Part shown: positions 22,001 through 34,560 of the stretch, one piece after another
Numbering within the stretch: position 1 is the stretch's first letter
Layout: each line of letters opens with the position of its first letter
Assembly (NCBI GenBank): GCA_028023455.1
Contig: JAQFVV010000014.1
Coordinates: forward strand, 3,413,336-3,477,335
Origin: Epiperipatus broadwayi
Taxonomy: Eukaryota > Onychophora > Udeonychophora > Euonychophora > Peripatidae
Direction of reading: 5' to 3'
DNA length: 64,000 nucleotides
Position numbers and translations under genes: made by a program
The notes under the pieces: model-generated
What the model saw: only the letters and a program-made list of their open reading frames with translations
Told to the model about the DNA's origin: nothing
Databases searched by the model: none

Positions 22001-25000
22001 TAATACAAATTTCCTTTTTGCTTAATCATTCAATGGCTGAGACTGATCAGAATTAATATATGAAGAAATGTGAATGGCTAGTAGAATGACCAGAAAACTA
22101 AAACATTGGTGTGTCAGGCAGCTTTAATAAAGATACAATTATTTTGTGTTTTAAAAAAAATAATATATAGTACTATGATGACTTTGCTTTGCACATGAAC
22201 CTAACTCAAAGTTAAGAGATATAATATGGAATAATTTAAACTAAATCATTCTTTTTAAAGTCTATCTTTAGGTTCATGAGTTGACAATTAGTACACATAC
22301 ACTTATAAGAAAAGAAATATCTTATGATTTTATGTTATGAATATTCTGCAACACTCTATAAGATATGAAATAATAGAATAAATAATAGAATAGCTGTAAT
22401 CTTGCTTCATTACTTTAATTAATAAATTTTAAGTTAGATGTAATTATTCTGCATTTAAGCTTTTCTTTGTTCATTCCAGTCACTGTGGCAATGCTCCCTT
22501 CATTTTGTTCATTTTGGCATTCTTCTGAATTGATGTTACACTCATTCAATATGCTTTCTTCCCCTTATATTTATAATAATAATAAATTTATATTTTAGTT
22601 TTCACTTTTGTAGAAAGATGATGGGTCTCATCAGGCAATATGTGATCTGAATTCATTCATTTCATACATGGAGCAAAGGAACTTTTCATGCTATGCTTGA
22701 TGAAGAAAAGTAATATTTAATTTAATATGTAATTTTATTTTTACTTTATAAATATACTTCTGTTTACTTCAATGATATTTTTATAATTAAAAATAAAATA
22801 TATTTATTTTTTATAAGAAAAAGTGTTTTTTAATATTCAAACAACCCACACGTAAAACAGAAACACTAAATGATGGCTCATATGTATATATTTTTTCTAA
22901 ATGTAAATAAAGTGCTAATGAATTTTAAAGTTATTTCATTATTTAATATTTAAATAATTCTTTTAAGTTATTAATTATATTTGAAATATTCTGAATTGAT
23001 ATGTTTTTTTCAAACTGAAAGTTACTTATATAAAAAATTAAAACAAATGACATTTATCTTCAATGAAAAGACTAATGAAATATGATATAGATAATATGTG
23101 TCCATAATAAAAATTAAATGTCTTTATTTACTTTATCAGTTGTATATAACCTCATTCACAGTATATTTGGAGATTAATTAATAATAGGTTTAAAGTAAAA
23201 GATGCAAATCATGATGAATATTTCAAGATAAGTGTTGCACCAATCTTAGATTTTGTCAATAATATCTAATTAAAAAGAATAAAGTAAATCATCAACCTAT
23301 CAGTAATTTGTATAAATAAAACCTCAACCAATTGGAATGAACTTTAGTTACAATTACAATATAGACTAACAACATAGCATACTATTATATTTATTTATCT
23401 TACTAACAGACTAATGCATGTATTTTAATAATAAACTATGTAAACTTTGATTTATTATGCTTCTATTAAAGTCACACATAGACCCTCTTGAAAATAGAAG
23501 TGTCTTAGGATATCTTGATTTGAATTAGAAAAATAAAATTAATAGATTAATGGTCATCTAAATAAATAAAAAAGGAATATAGAAGAAAATTTTAAAAAAT
23601 GCATTCCAGAGAAAAGAAAACAATGATTAAAAAGATAATTTATTACATGTAATTTAATATCAAAATCATGTTTGGCTAAATATTACTAATATCATTGAAT
23701 TGTTCCACTCTGCATTATATCACATAAATATAATTTGTATAATCAACAATGTATTATACATATATATATATACAGACATCGTTAATCTTCAGGCAGGTAA
23801 AGAGTGAAATAGACTTAATTCAATTTCACAAATGTCAGTTGTTTAAATGAATAATGAAAGAGTATGGTAACAATCAGATATCAAGTACGAGATAAAAGAA
23901 TATATATTCAAAACAGATTCATCAGCAGCTAGATTCTCTGTTTAGAATATCGTTAGTAATCATCATAATAAATCCATTTGATTGCAAATAAATTCATGGT
24001 TAAAAATTAAACAGGTTATAATCATAATATTTATATATAATTTAAATGATCAATTCTAGCATGAAGATTCAAATATTTCAGATCTGTAGCTTATCTAATA
24101 ATAGATTATTTTTGAAATACAAATGTAGTGAGAATGGGTGGTTTGAACATTTTTAGACTGAAAGATGCAGGTAGACTTCTAACTCTTTCATTTTTTAAAC
24201 ATATTTATCTCAGCTAACATAATATCACCAAAATATTACAATGTTTACACTTATCATAGAATATAAATCATTGAGAAAATTATGGATGAAAAATGAATAC
24301 AATGAAAATTAAGCAAGGTATTGATGTCTTTCAAAAATAAACATTCCCTGCATATATTAAAACAGCATCACAAGATTAAATGACCAGTATATGATAAATG
24401 TGGACACATTTATAGTTCACGTATTGGTTGGCATAGTCTTCATTAAATGCATTCTCAACTTTTCATTTTTTTTCTTTCTAGCTTTAATTCTTCTAGAATT
24501 AAAATGATCTGTGAAATAAATCCCATTTTATATTCATTAAAATTTTTTCATCCCTTAGATCCTTTTTTTATAAAAAGTCTTAGTATTTTAATCCACATAA
24601 TTAATAAAAATAGAGTATTTACAAAAATGCAATTACAATACAGATATAAGGTATAGAGCAAAAAACCAAATGATTATGTTAATCAATCAATATTACTAAC
24701 AATAATATTAGTTTAAGAAAATGTCCACACATTGTTTATGTAATTAAATGCCAGAAATCAAATTGTTTCCCTGACTATTATGACAAATCTAGAGCAAACA
24801 CATTAATATAAGATAGAAATAATATTTATAATAAAACTAAAACAATCCTACAATATCCAAATTTTTACATCATGGAAAAATACTTGGCATATTTTTTTAA
24901 TCCTAAAGAGGAACAGATATTTTAAACTAAAAATAATGATAGAAAATAAAAGATTAAAGAGGCTAGGTTTATTAACAGAAAATCTAATAGCATTCAGATG

Positions 25001-25344
25001 AATACATTTTGAAATATGCAAACTTAAATATATAATTTTGTATTTCTGTTTGCAATTGTTTTAAATAATGTTACTGAAGATGCATATAAGTTATATTTGA
25101 TATTTTCAAAGTTTTCTTTGAATATAAGATATTAATACTGTATTGCTTTAATTTATTGTATATATACATTTAAGAATTCATTTATGTTATATATGAAAAC
25201 TCTGATGAAAAAGACAGTAAGACCATTATAAATAATCTTAGCAAGAACACAAATAAAAAATAATATTTTATAATTACTAGAGTAAATTGTTATTCTTAAA
25301 CATTATTAATTTATAATTAACCTATTCACATTCGGTATACTGAG
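22001..25344. other. Long AT-rich intergenic block, nothing recognised
   Basis: I searched both strands for transposon protein motifs, tRNA-like boxes and inverted repeats and found none that stand out. Short (TA)n tracts occur near 23760. Open frames are short and low complexity. Confidence 0.45.
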
Positions 25345-25620
25345 TGTTTACTATAGAAAATGGAAGGATTTGAATTTAGGATTTTCAGTCTATGTTTATC
25401 CTCCACACCATCTCAAATCACCAATACATATGACCACACAACTGTGGAAAAGATAAGTGATCTCCAATATGTGTATTTTGTGCAGATTCAACACTCATCA
25501 GTTGGGCCAGATCATAATTTTTCACACATATATAGAATCAGTGCTTAGCTTATATTAAGATACCAATTCTTTAAACTTTAATGGACAGGCTTCAATATTC
25601 TCACATCTCTAATAATTGAT
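25345..25620 (-). mobile_element. SINE-like repeat, family B (copy 1)
   Basis: Read on the minus strand it matches the copies at 25.7, 37.4, 43.6 and 44.0 kb: TTAAAGTTTAAAGAATTGGT near the start, then the GCACTGATT-type block, a TATATGTGTGAAA block, CCCAACTGATGAGTGTTG, and an end with CCTAAATTCAAATCC. The terminal TTCAAATCC looks like a tRNA box B. It is the inverted partner of the next copy. Confidence 0.65.
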
Positions 25621-25689
25621 GTAATGTCTACATATTAAATCGACCAAGAGCTTTGAGAATTCCATTATTGGTTTTTTAATAAAATGGAC

Positions 25690-25960
25690 AGTTGAATTGT
25701 TGGAGGGATAGGAAAATTGAAGCTTATCCTTTAAAGTTTAAGAAATTGCTATATTAATACAATCAGAACACTGATTGTATATATGTGTAAGAGATTATGA
25801 TCTGGCCCAACTGATGAGTGTTGTTTCTGCATGAAGTACATGTATTGGATATCATTAATCTTTATCACATATGTGTGATCATGTGTATCGGTTGTTTGAG
25901 ATGGAGTGAAGGATGAATATATACTGAAAATCTTAAATTCAAATCCCTCTTCATTATTAT
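25690..25960 (+). mobile_element. SINE-like repeat, family B (copy 2)
   Basis: Head-to-head with copy 1, separated by about 70-80 bp. Shared blocks are ATATATGTGTAAGAGATTAT, GGCCCAACTGATGAGTGTTG, TGATCATGTGTATCGGTTGT and TTAAATTCAAATCC. The pair can form a long inverted repeat. Open frames covering it are not conserved among copies and are not genes. Confidence 0.65.
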
Positions 25961-26742
25961 ATTGTTTTTTTTTTTTTTTAAAAAAAGCTTCTTTATACAT
26001 ATATGTTAAGTTCTTGACTATAAATATAGATTGTGACAAGTAGCCCAATAGAGTACTGCGACTATATAATAGTATTTGATCATTATAACAATAGTTTATC
26101 ACTGCTTATTACCCTTTTACATTCTAGCATCTCAAATGAAGAATTTTTATCATAGCTTTGAATCATTTGTATCACTGAATTGTATTATTATCTTTATATG
26201 TATTTTCTCTTCATGCGAATTAATAATATAATGTTGCTCTAACCATGAGAATATATTAGATAATATATATTAAAACAAACATTGGATTAATTCCACGATT
26301 TTCAATATTCAAATAAATAAATGAAATCTATAACTAGTTTAAGCATGATTGTCATCTTGAGTAGTCATTACAATTAGAATTTTAAAAAAAATCAAATCAC
26401 ATTAGTATCACACAACATTAATGTTCTAACATGATTGGCCAATCTACCATAATTTGTGTATATTTACAAAATTATTATTTCTTATTTAATAATTTATTTG
26501 TGATATATATAAATATGTCTTGATTTTTATTTTTCTCAAATCATTTTCCATATGCCAAATTGTCAAAAAAAAAAATATTGCAAATAATTGAATGTTTTGA
26601 AAATGCAGTTTTAAATCTATATCCACTGAATAAAACATTTTTTTTACAATACTTAATATTCATATATTTTCTTCTTTTATACATATGTTGATTTACCAGT
26701 ATAACTTTAAAAACACATGCACACCATTTTATATTTAACAGT
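25961..26742. other. AT-rich intergenic sequence, nothing recognised
   Basis: Homopolymer runs and AT-rich sequence only. Confidence 0.5.
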
Positions 26743-26900
26743 ACATGTGTTGATTTTATCAACAACATCTTTTCCATTAATAATTAACCTATCAGTGTTT
26801 CATGCTATATTTTATGCAACATACATGTGTTGATTTTATCAACATCTTTTCCATTAATAATTAACCTATCAGTGTTTCATGCTATATTTTATGCAACATT
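26743..26900 (+). repeat. Recent 80-bp tandem duplication
   Basis: The unit beginning ACATGTGTTGATTTTATCAA and ending TTTTATGCAACAT occurs at 26743 and 26823. The only clear difference is an extra AAC in the first copy. Confidence 0.9.
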
Positions 26901-27307
26901 ACTAGAAATCAAAATGATGTACTCATATTACATCCTCTGCTATTTATAAACAGTAATAAAATCCGTTTTTTTCTTCAATATTTTGACTGAGATTGTAAAT
27001 ATTGATAAGGATTTTTTGAATATCTTATAATTGATCCTATTATTTTGTCATCTTAATAAATGAATATGTCCTCAGAAATAAAAGTCCATTTTGAGCCACC
27101 ATTATGATTTAATTTTTTTATAATTGGTGATCTAGCAATAAACACATAATCAACCTACCTAAGATAAGTTTTAATACTTAGTTGAAGAAAATTGTCTCCT
27201 GTGTTTATATGTGTAATTATTAAATCATAAGTATCAACAACAAATTGATTATTATATGTAAATTACATCACTGCAACTCTAATGCCTAAAAAACCAATAC
27301 AGTTAGT

Positions 27308-27321
27308 GTTGCCATGACAAC
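27308..27321. promoter_or_regulatory. RFX-type X-box motif 1
   Basis: GTTGCCATGACAAC fits the X-box consensus GTNRCC-N(0-3)-RGYNAC-type inverted half sites recognised by RFX factors, which control ciliary genes in animals. Motif match only; no ciliary gene is visible next to it. Confidence 0.35.
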
Positions 27322-27367
27322 AGATTACTGATGTTTTATTGTACCTAAATAAACCAATATAGTTAGT

Positions 27368-27381
27368 GTTGCCTTGACAAC
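27368..27381. promoter_or_regulatory. RFX-type X-box motif 2
   Basis: GTTGCCTTGACAAC, one base different from motif 1 and exactly 60 bp downstream because of the tandem duplication. Motif match only. Confidence 0.35.
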
Positions 27382-27402
27382 AGATTATGGATGTTTTATT
27401 GG

Positions 27403-28679
27403 TTTGTTTAAGCATGAAAGCTACATAAATATGTGGATATATACAGTCATTATATCACTTCTATTACATAAATGATAGCTAGAATAATTTATTTGAAACT
27501 TTGGTGTAGTACTAATATTAAAAGAGGCGATTTGTACACAGATGAATCCAACATACAAGTCAACACATGCTCATGTATGTGAACTTGTGGTTTGTAATAT
27601 ATCCAGAAAATAATATGGAGCGATAATAAGTAATTATACTTGTAATCATGATTGAATAGATGATATTGTTTGCTCACACTTTCAAAAGCTATTCCATAAA
27701 GTAAACATATTCTTCAATCATTAGAGTGTACACACATACATAAATGAACATCTATATAAACAAATCTGAGAATGGTTTATGCAGAAAATGTATGCATTTT
27801 TATATGCAATAACTAATTCCCACCAGTCATTATCAAATATTATTAATTATAGTGCATGTGTAATTAAAAAGTTTAGAATAAATTTGGGGGGAATGTGTGA
27901 TATTGATTTGATTCAAAAAATTCTAGAAATTCAATTAGATAAAAAAAACTGGTTCCTGTGAAATACAATTGTAAATAACTGCAAGTTATAAAAATTTGGA
28001 GTTTCAAAATTCAATTTTTTTTTAGAAGAACTGAAACCTTTTTCAAATGCAGTATTAGTGTATCATATTCTACTGTTCAAAGTGCATGGATTTCAGTTCA
28101 GCCTATTATTTACAGTGTTTGAGATTCTTATGAATTACTGAGCAATAAAATTATTTGATTATTATTATTATTATTATCATTATTAATTGTAAAATAACGA
28201 TAAATTAGAAACATTAACATTTATATATAGTTAAAATAAAATGTCCTGGAATCCCCTAAAATAAAAAAATTGTTGAAAATATTGGGCTGAAAAAAAAAGA
28301 TAAATGCTGATAATTTATTAAGAACTTCTTAGTACAATAGTTAATGTTTACCACTATAGTCTTTGATTTCAGAATGGGTAAACTTTTCACTTATTTATAT
28401 CACAATTAGGTTTAGGATTTATTTTCAGGTAGACAATCTATAGACAACAATTAACAACAATCAGTAAAGAGCTAACTAGCTATTTTTAGCCAGAGAGTAA
28501 AGGTTATAGATTGAGGATTTTTGAGACAAGTGATGATGTAATGAGGATAATTTAATTAAAAATATGATTTTGGTGATCACTATTGGTAGAAATGTTTTAC
28601 CCCTACTGGTTCTGAGACTATGTGACTAATATTTTTTTACATTTGATATGACATGAAGTTCATATTCTATATTTGAGCT
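27403..28679. other. AT-rich intergenic sequence, nothing recognised
   Basis: A short (ATT)n tract at about 28158-28184. No gene or named repeat seen. Confidence 0.5.
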
Positions 28680-29270
28680 TCAAAAAAAGTAAGATAATTA
28701 GAAGTAACAATTACAAATACCTTGATTATATTATTAATCTAGATAAAAATAAAATGATTGACATTAAACATAGAATTTAATTTGTTATAGAGTAGTTTTG
28801 ATAGAAATAAAAAGAAATATATTTATGTCTTTGAAAAGGAAGGATTTTTTAATAAAGTGTTTCACCAGTGCTTACTTATAAATTTGGGAGTTGGACATTT
28901 AACAGGAAAACAATAGAGACATGCCAGATCATTACATAAAGTATCGACAGATGCACACTAGGAGTAACAATAATGGATCAAAAGCAAAATATTTGAGTGA
29001 AAGAACGATCAATATCATAAACCTCACTGAAAGAATTAAGAGATTAATATGGAGTTGGACTGGCCATATTTCTACAGGAGATGATAACAGATAGATAACT
29101 GCAATCTTAAATTGAATTCCAACAGATTGTGAGAGGGATGGATGAAGAAAATTTATTGGGGTGATTCAAAGAACAGAGACTATGGATCAAAGAAATAGAA
29201 TTGAAGTTAGAGAAACTTTCATCATGAAATAGATTCATAAAGGTTGAACATGATGATGATAAATAAAACA
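28680..29270 (+). pseudogene. RTE-clade LINE, 3' fragment
   Basis: The plus strand encodes, through stops and frameshifts, the C-terminal part of the same RTE family as 45.5-48.3 kb: a diverged counterpart of the KYLGQIIN block (about 28710), GHLTG (about 28890, where the better copy has TWTLNR), and IWSWTGHI near 29050-29080 (SWAGHI in the other copy). It ends in ATGATGATGATAAATAAA, an RTE-type 3' tail. The endonuclease and RT core are missing, so it is 5'-truncated. More diverged than the 45.5-kb copy. Confidence 0.65.
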
Positions 29271-29589
29271 TGACATTACAAATTTAGAACTGGTCCCATG
29301 TGTTGTTCTAATGCAGAGCAGCAAAAATAAATTTCAAATTTTTAAATTAAAAATAGATAATTAGATTTGTTTTTATATGCAGTACATTATTTACATTTTA
29401 ATGTGAAAAATTACACTACATTAAAGAATCTAAGTAATTATTCTATTTATTTCTCTATTTATATATATATCAGCATTATAATCATTGGGAAGTATTCTTA
29501 CTTTCATAGTTTATTAGTTTTGTCTCTGTAATAAATATCATTGCTACTAGTGCATTAGGTAATTCTTCTTTAATACTTTAACCCTGAAA

Positions 29590-31370
29590 TAGATAAGTGG
29601 CTAATAAAAACACAATAAGTTTGCAGAAGTCAGTCAATCAAAGACAGTAAAAACATCAAAGAATCTGGATTGCAATCATTAGTATCTCATATTTTATCAG
29701 AACTGGCAGAACTATCTTCATCATTTTCAACACATGATGGCAAGAGGGAGAAAATATCATGTGAAAAAAAATTCATAAATATAATACTTCATACTTGCTA
29801 TATGAATTTGTGCTTTCATATAACCGATTTGTGAAATTTTCCATAAAACAGTTGTCACATGACTGTATGAGATCCGGAAAACTTAATTGCCATTTAGATA
29901 CTACGCATAGTAAATTTAAGAGTATGAGAATTGATGTTTTTGAAAATGACTGAAGAATTAAAATGGCAAACTAAATTTGTTTCAAAAATTGAATGAAACA
30001 TTAATAAAAGTTTTTTTTTTTTTGATATTGCTTTATTAAATGTTTAACAAACAAACCTTATATAATTGGTGAAGATCTTGTCTTACCAGCTGCAATAAAA
30101 AATTATAAAACTATCCATGGGTTTGAAATATCAAACCCATAAAAAATTGATGTGTCCAATGACACAATTAAAAAAAGAATAGAATTGCTGTCTATATCAT
30201 GATTATATTATCAACAAATCAAACAAAGTACTATGTTTGCCATAAAACTTGAAGAGTTAACTGATAAAATAAATGGTGCTAATTTAATTATTTTATTTTA
30301 TATTACTTTCAAATTAATAAAGAACTGCTGTTTTGGACAATTCTCTCCAAAACAACTAAAAGAAAAAATATGTTTGAAAAGATAAATGATGATTTAATAG
30401 AAAATGAGCTTGAATAGCAAAAGTGCATTGGAGTATGAATTGACAGCAGCCATGACTAACAGGATTTCAGGATTTTATAAAAGAATTAAAAAAGATTTAT
30501 CTCAATGCAAGATATATTCAATGCATCATCCACAAAGTAAACTTAGTATTTCAACATATGGAAAAATCATAAGATAAAATGTGATCAGAAGTTTCCACAA
30601 TAGTTAATTACATAAAAAATAATTCTACTAATACAAGATTCTTTCAAATTTTATGCCAAGAGATCGATTTTAATTATGTATCTCTTTTATATGGCTAATA
30701 TAAAATAAAATTGTAAAAATAGTTTTAATATTAAAAGATTATAAATTTTACTTCTTGGTAAAAATCTTAAACTAGCATCTCATTTTGTGATCAAAATTAG
30801 ATATGTTTACTTTCTCATCAAATGGACTTTTTTTTTGAAAAAGTGAATAGAATTCTTTTCAGCAAGGAAAAAAGTAACAATATATTAATCCTAAACACAA
30901 AATTTCAAGCATTTCAAAAAAAATTTTTGCATGGTTAAAAGTTTTAGAGATAATACTACAAAAATGTTTGCTTATCTTCATGAAATTCTTGAAGAAAATA
31001 ACGTTTCATTATTGTTGGGAAGTAAAAGAATCATAATGAGGTCACAAATTTGATGATTTTTTTAAAAAGTATTTTCCTAACTTAAATGAAAGTAAAGAAT
31101 ATATTTGGATAAAAATGCCATTTTCTCCATCTCTACAATTTATAAATCTCTCATGGTAACCTAAAGAAGACCTAATTAAATTAAGTGCAAATTCAATCCT
31201 TGAATCAGAATTTTGTAATAAGAATTTCTAAGAATTGTGAATCCAGCAACAAAACATATCTTCATTGGAAAATACAGCTTCTTTGCATCCACACATCTTT
31301 GAGAAATTGCATTGTCATCACTATTAATTATAAATAAACATAGATCTTGTTCATCAATGAAAACATTGGG
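29590..31370 (+). pseudogene. hAT transposase relic, ZBED5-like
   Basis: Reading across many stops and frameshifts, segments line up with the BED-finger hAT family that gave rise to ZBED5 and relatives. In order: MDKWL-type start (about 29596), RKYHVKK and YLLYEFVLSYN (about 29750-29815), SGKLNCHLDTTHSKF (about 29874-29920, matching the S-K-L-x-x-H-x-x-x-x-H segment of the BED finger), a degraded catalytic block KLEELTDK where family members have LDEST (about 30250), SMHHPQ / CIIHKVNLVFQHM (about 30515-30560), and the C-terminal YFPNLNESKEYIWIKMPF (about 31070-31120). The first catalytic Asp appears replaced. Flanks show no convincing terminal repeats or 8-bp target duplication. A dead transposon, not the host gene. 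Confidence 0.65.
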
Positions 31371-32419
31371 AAAAATCTAATATAATTATTATTAGTGAGT
31401 TTTGTGTTTCATATTTCATGATTCTTTAAGTATTCTATATCATAATGAAAATATGAATAAGAAAATTATGTAAATAAATTCCTCTTCTCATAAGAATTTT
31501 TTCTTTCAGGGCTAATTTCTGGATATTCCAGTGGAGTTTGAGAAGCATTGCTCTAATGAAGTAAACATTTCTTTATTTTTTTCAATAATCTATGAAAGTT
31601 TAGATGCAGTTCAAATAAAGTTACAAAGCTATAAAAATCTTTCCTCTATTATGTTTTATTTAATTTTTGAAAACCCTATAAAAATTCCATGTCTCTTCAA
31701 GGTAATTTCACATCTTTCAATATATTTTTTTTCGTTGCATGTGAAAAAAGGTATATATATATATATTAAAGGGAAAAAGTGACCTATAGAAAATGTCGTG
31801 TGGTTCACACATAGTATCTCATATAAGAATGACTCTGAATTAACGGTTTAAATTATCGGGGCAAAAAAGATTGATTGCTGAAACTTATTAGATTAAAATT
31901 TTCATCTGAAGAAGTAAGAAAAAATAAATTGAAGATAAGTTTAGTTGAATTCTTTTTTAAAATATATTTTAATCTTTTCATAGTCATTTAAATGTAATAA
32001 AGATAAGGCTTACACTTTTAGTTTTATATTTTATATAAATAATCTTCAGTTTAAAAAAAAACACTATATCAAATTTAAAATATGTAATTAAAAATGTAAT
32101 TTATAAAATAATATTCTTTTGTAAATTTTTTAAAAATATTTTTAAAAATTGTCAGAGAACAGAAAGCAAAAAATTATCGGTCCAGTAACATTACATTTCA
32201 TTATTTTTGCAAGCAACAATGCCATTGGGTGGCCACATTGGACAAGGTGCACAAGAACACAGTTTTATAAATAGTTTATTTAGTTACAGTAATTACTTCT
32301 TTGTTTTAGAAAAACAAAAATTAATGCATATAACAAGTGTTAATGTTGAAATTGCTGAAGAGTACAAAAGATATAAAGATGATTATTAATATAAGCCATC
32401 ATCTTAAAATAATAATATT
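31371..32419. other. AT-rich intergenic sequence, nothing recognised
   Basis: The 83-codon open frame at 31531-31782 and the 60-codon frame at 32207-32389 show no recognisable motif. No other structure seen. Confidence 0.45.
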
Positions 32420-32792
32420 TTAAAGAGAGGATTATGAGACCCAATAAGCAATAAAAGAAAAAAAACTAGCAATATTGATAATAAAGGGAAAATTATGACG
32501 GTATATTAACAAGCAATGATGACAATAATAGAAAAGAACTATAAAGATACAATAAAAAAAACCCAATAATGTTAATAAAGGGAAAACTATAAAGATGCAA
32601 AACATGCACTAAAATTATGAAGATAAAATAACAAGCAATAGCAGTAATAAGGAGAAAACTATGAATATACAATAACAAACACTAATGATAATAATAAGAA
32701 AGAATTGCAAGCAATAATAGTAATAAAGTAAACATTATAAAAATATAATAGTAGTAGTAGTAGCAGCAGCAGCAGCAGTAGTAGTAGTAGTG

Positions 32793-32834
<42 letters not shown>

Positions 32835-33009
32835 AAGGGGAAACTAGTAATAAAGTTAAGATTATCAAGATGCAATAACAAACAATAATAATAATAAAAA
32901 GAAAACTGTCAAACAAAGCAAGCAATAATGATAATAAAAAAAACATGAAGGTATAATAACAAGAAATAATCATTACAAAAAAAAAACTATAAAGATATGA
33001 TATCAAGCA
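32420..33009 (+). repeat. Degenerate minisatellite, first block
   Basis: Repeated variants of GAAAACTATGAAGATACAAT followed by AACAAGCAATAATGATAATA and AAG, a unit of roughly 45 bp with many indels. Long apparent open frames on the minus strand here (Leu/Tyr-rich) are products of the repeat and not genes. Confidence 0.7.
32747..32834 (+). repeat. (GTA)n/(GCA)n microsatellite
   Basis: GTA repeats interrupted by a GCA run, embedded in the minisatellite; it probably expanded from the AATAATAGTAGT part of the repeat unit. Confidence 0.95.
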
Positions 33010-33440
33010 CTTATGGCAGGGGATTTCAAACTTTTAGTATTTTGGATTGAAGTCTTCATATCAGCTTTAATTGTGCCACCCCCTCCCAATGATTATTTGG
33101 AGACTTAACTTTTTTTTTTCTGTATTTCAAATATAACACTTTCTTATAAAAATTTTTGCTCTTCAAGACAGGTTCGAGGAAGTCATTAATTTGTGGAATT
33201 TTAAATAATAACAAAATAACTTTAGTATTATTTATATATATTTACCTATTTTTAAGGGTGACATTTTATTTTTATATTAACAGAATGCATCTTTTCTTAT
33301 TTTAGTTTCAATAATTAGTTATTCTTTTTTTTAAATTTTTTTGTTTATTTTTCATATCTTTGTGCCCCCCCCCCCATTATTTATTATTTCATTCCTCTCT
33401 ACAGGATGCATCTCACATACTGATAAATAATCTCTAATTT
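33010..33440. repeat. Insertion separating two minisatellite blocks
   Basis: The minisatellite motif stops near 33005 and resumes near 33452. The intervening ~430 bp begin GGCAGGGGATTTCAAACTTT and contain GTGCCACCCCCTCCCA and a C11 run (33365-33375). It has the feel of an interspersed repeat but I cannot name a family, and no target duplication is obvious. Confidence 0.4.
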
Positions 33441-33449
33441 ATAGGATTA

Positions 33450-33620
33450 AAAGGAAAATTATGAAAATACAATAACAAGTAACAATGGTAATAAAGAGAA
33501 CATTATGCAAATTCAGTAATAGGCACTAATGTTGATAAAGGAAAAACTATGAAGATACAATAACAAGCAATAGTGATAATGAAGGGAAAATTATGAAGAT
33601 ACAATATTAACATAATGGTA
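33450..33620 (+). repeat. Degenerate minisatellite, second block
   Basis: Again AAAATTATGAAGATACAATA / ACAAGCAATAGTGATAATGA-type units, continuing the array interrupted at 33010. Confidence 0.65.
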
Positions 33621-33969
33621 TTACTCAAGCAATAATAGTATCATTCATTATTAATGGAATTTGTAGTTAGATAAGTGACAATAAAAAAAGTGATAAATAG
33701 ATTAATAATATGGAAAAAGTATTTTTAAAACTTGTTTGAAAATATGGCCATAAAAAGATTTATGAGCCTTTTATATGTCAATATATTATAGATTAAATAA
33801 TTTATTTTAGGAAAATCTTATGAAAAAACTATTTGTAAAAAATAACTAAATAAAAAACATGTCTGTAAGTTGCCAAATTAGTAATATATTAGAGAAAATG
33901 TATATTAATTAAAACTAAATACTATAAAGATTAATGATCAACGGATTTTCTCATTAGAAGAAAATAAAG

Positions 33970-34560
33970 ATTGATAACCAAAAATTAGAAGAAGTTAACA
34001 ATACCTAATATGTTAGCAATATTTTTAATAAAGATTGAAGCTTAATGGATTAAATTATAGAATTACATTTGTGTAGAGTACTTTTGCTAGAAATAATTTA
34101 TTAATAATAGGAAATATGCCAATGTGTTTGAAAGGAAGATTTTTAGTACTTTTACCACTTCTTATATATGTATCTAAAACTTGGACACTTAACAGTCTGA
34201 ACAGAGAGTTCAGACCACTAAATGAAGTATGAAGAGATCTATGTTAGAGTAACAAAAAGATATTGGAGAACCAATACGTATCATTGAAAGAATTAAAAAG
34301 CTGAAATAGAGCTGAGCTAAATGTATTGCTAAAAGAAATGATAATAGATGGACAAACTAAATTCCAAGAGATTGTAAAAAATCTAGAAAGGGACTACATG
34401 TAAGATGGATGCATGAAATAAGGAAATTTGCTGATATGATTTGAAAAAGAGATCGTTGAGAGGGAAAAGTGGATTAAATTTGGAAAGACCATCCTACAGT
34501 TCACCAATAATGGTTGAAAAATGTTAGTAGATATTAAAAAAAAAAAAAAACCGAAAAAAA
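33970..34560 (+). pseudogene. RTE-clade LINE, 3' fragment
   Basis: Decayed C-terminal region of the same RTE family: KTWTLNSLNRE (about 34178-34210), then the segment equivalent to the SWAGHI block with stops (about 34310), and VRWMHEIRKFAD (about 34400-34435), corresponding to VRWMDEIK in the 45.5-kb copy. Ends near a poly-A stretch at 34535-34560. 5'-truncated and inactive. Confidence 0.65.

Larger units (their letters stand above)
27288..27402 (+). repeat. 60-bp tandem duplication carrying X-box motifs
   Basis: Two adjacent copies of a 60-bp unit with AAACCAATAYAGTTAGTGTT, then an X-box-like core, then CAGATTAYKGATGTTTTATT. The unit holds a near-palindromic GTTGCC-N2-GACAAC motif, listed separately. 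Confidence 0.85.

Noticed and set aside
27288-27402. CRISPR-like array
   Set aside because: Only two adjacent units without unique spacers, in an animal genome; a simple tandem duplication explains it.
32659-33006. 115-codon minus-strand Leu-rich open frame
   Set aside because: Produced by the minisatellite and the GTA/GCA microsatellite; no protein-like composition.
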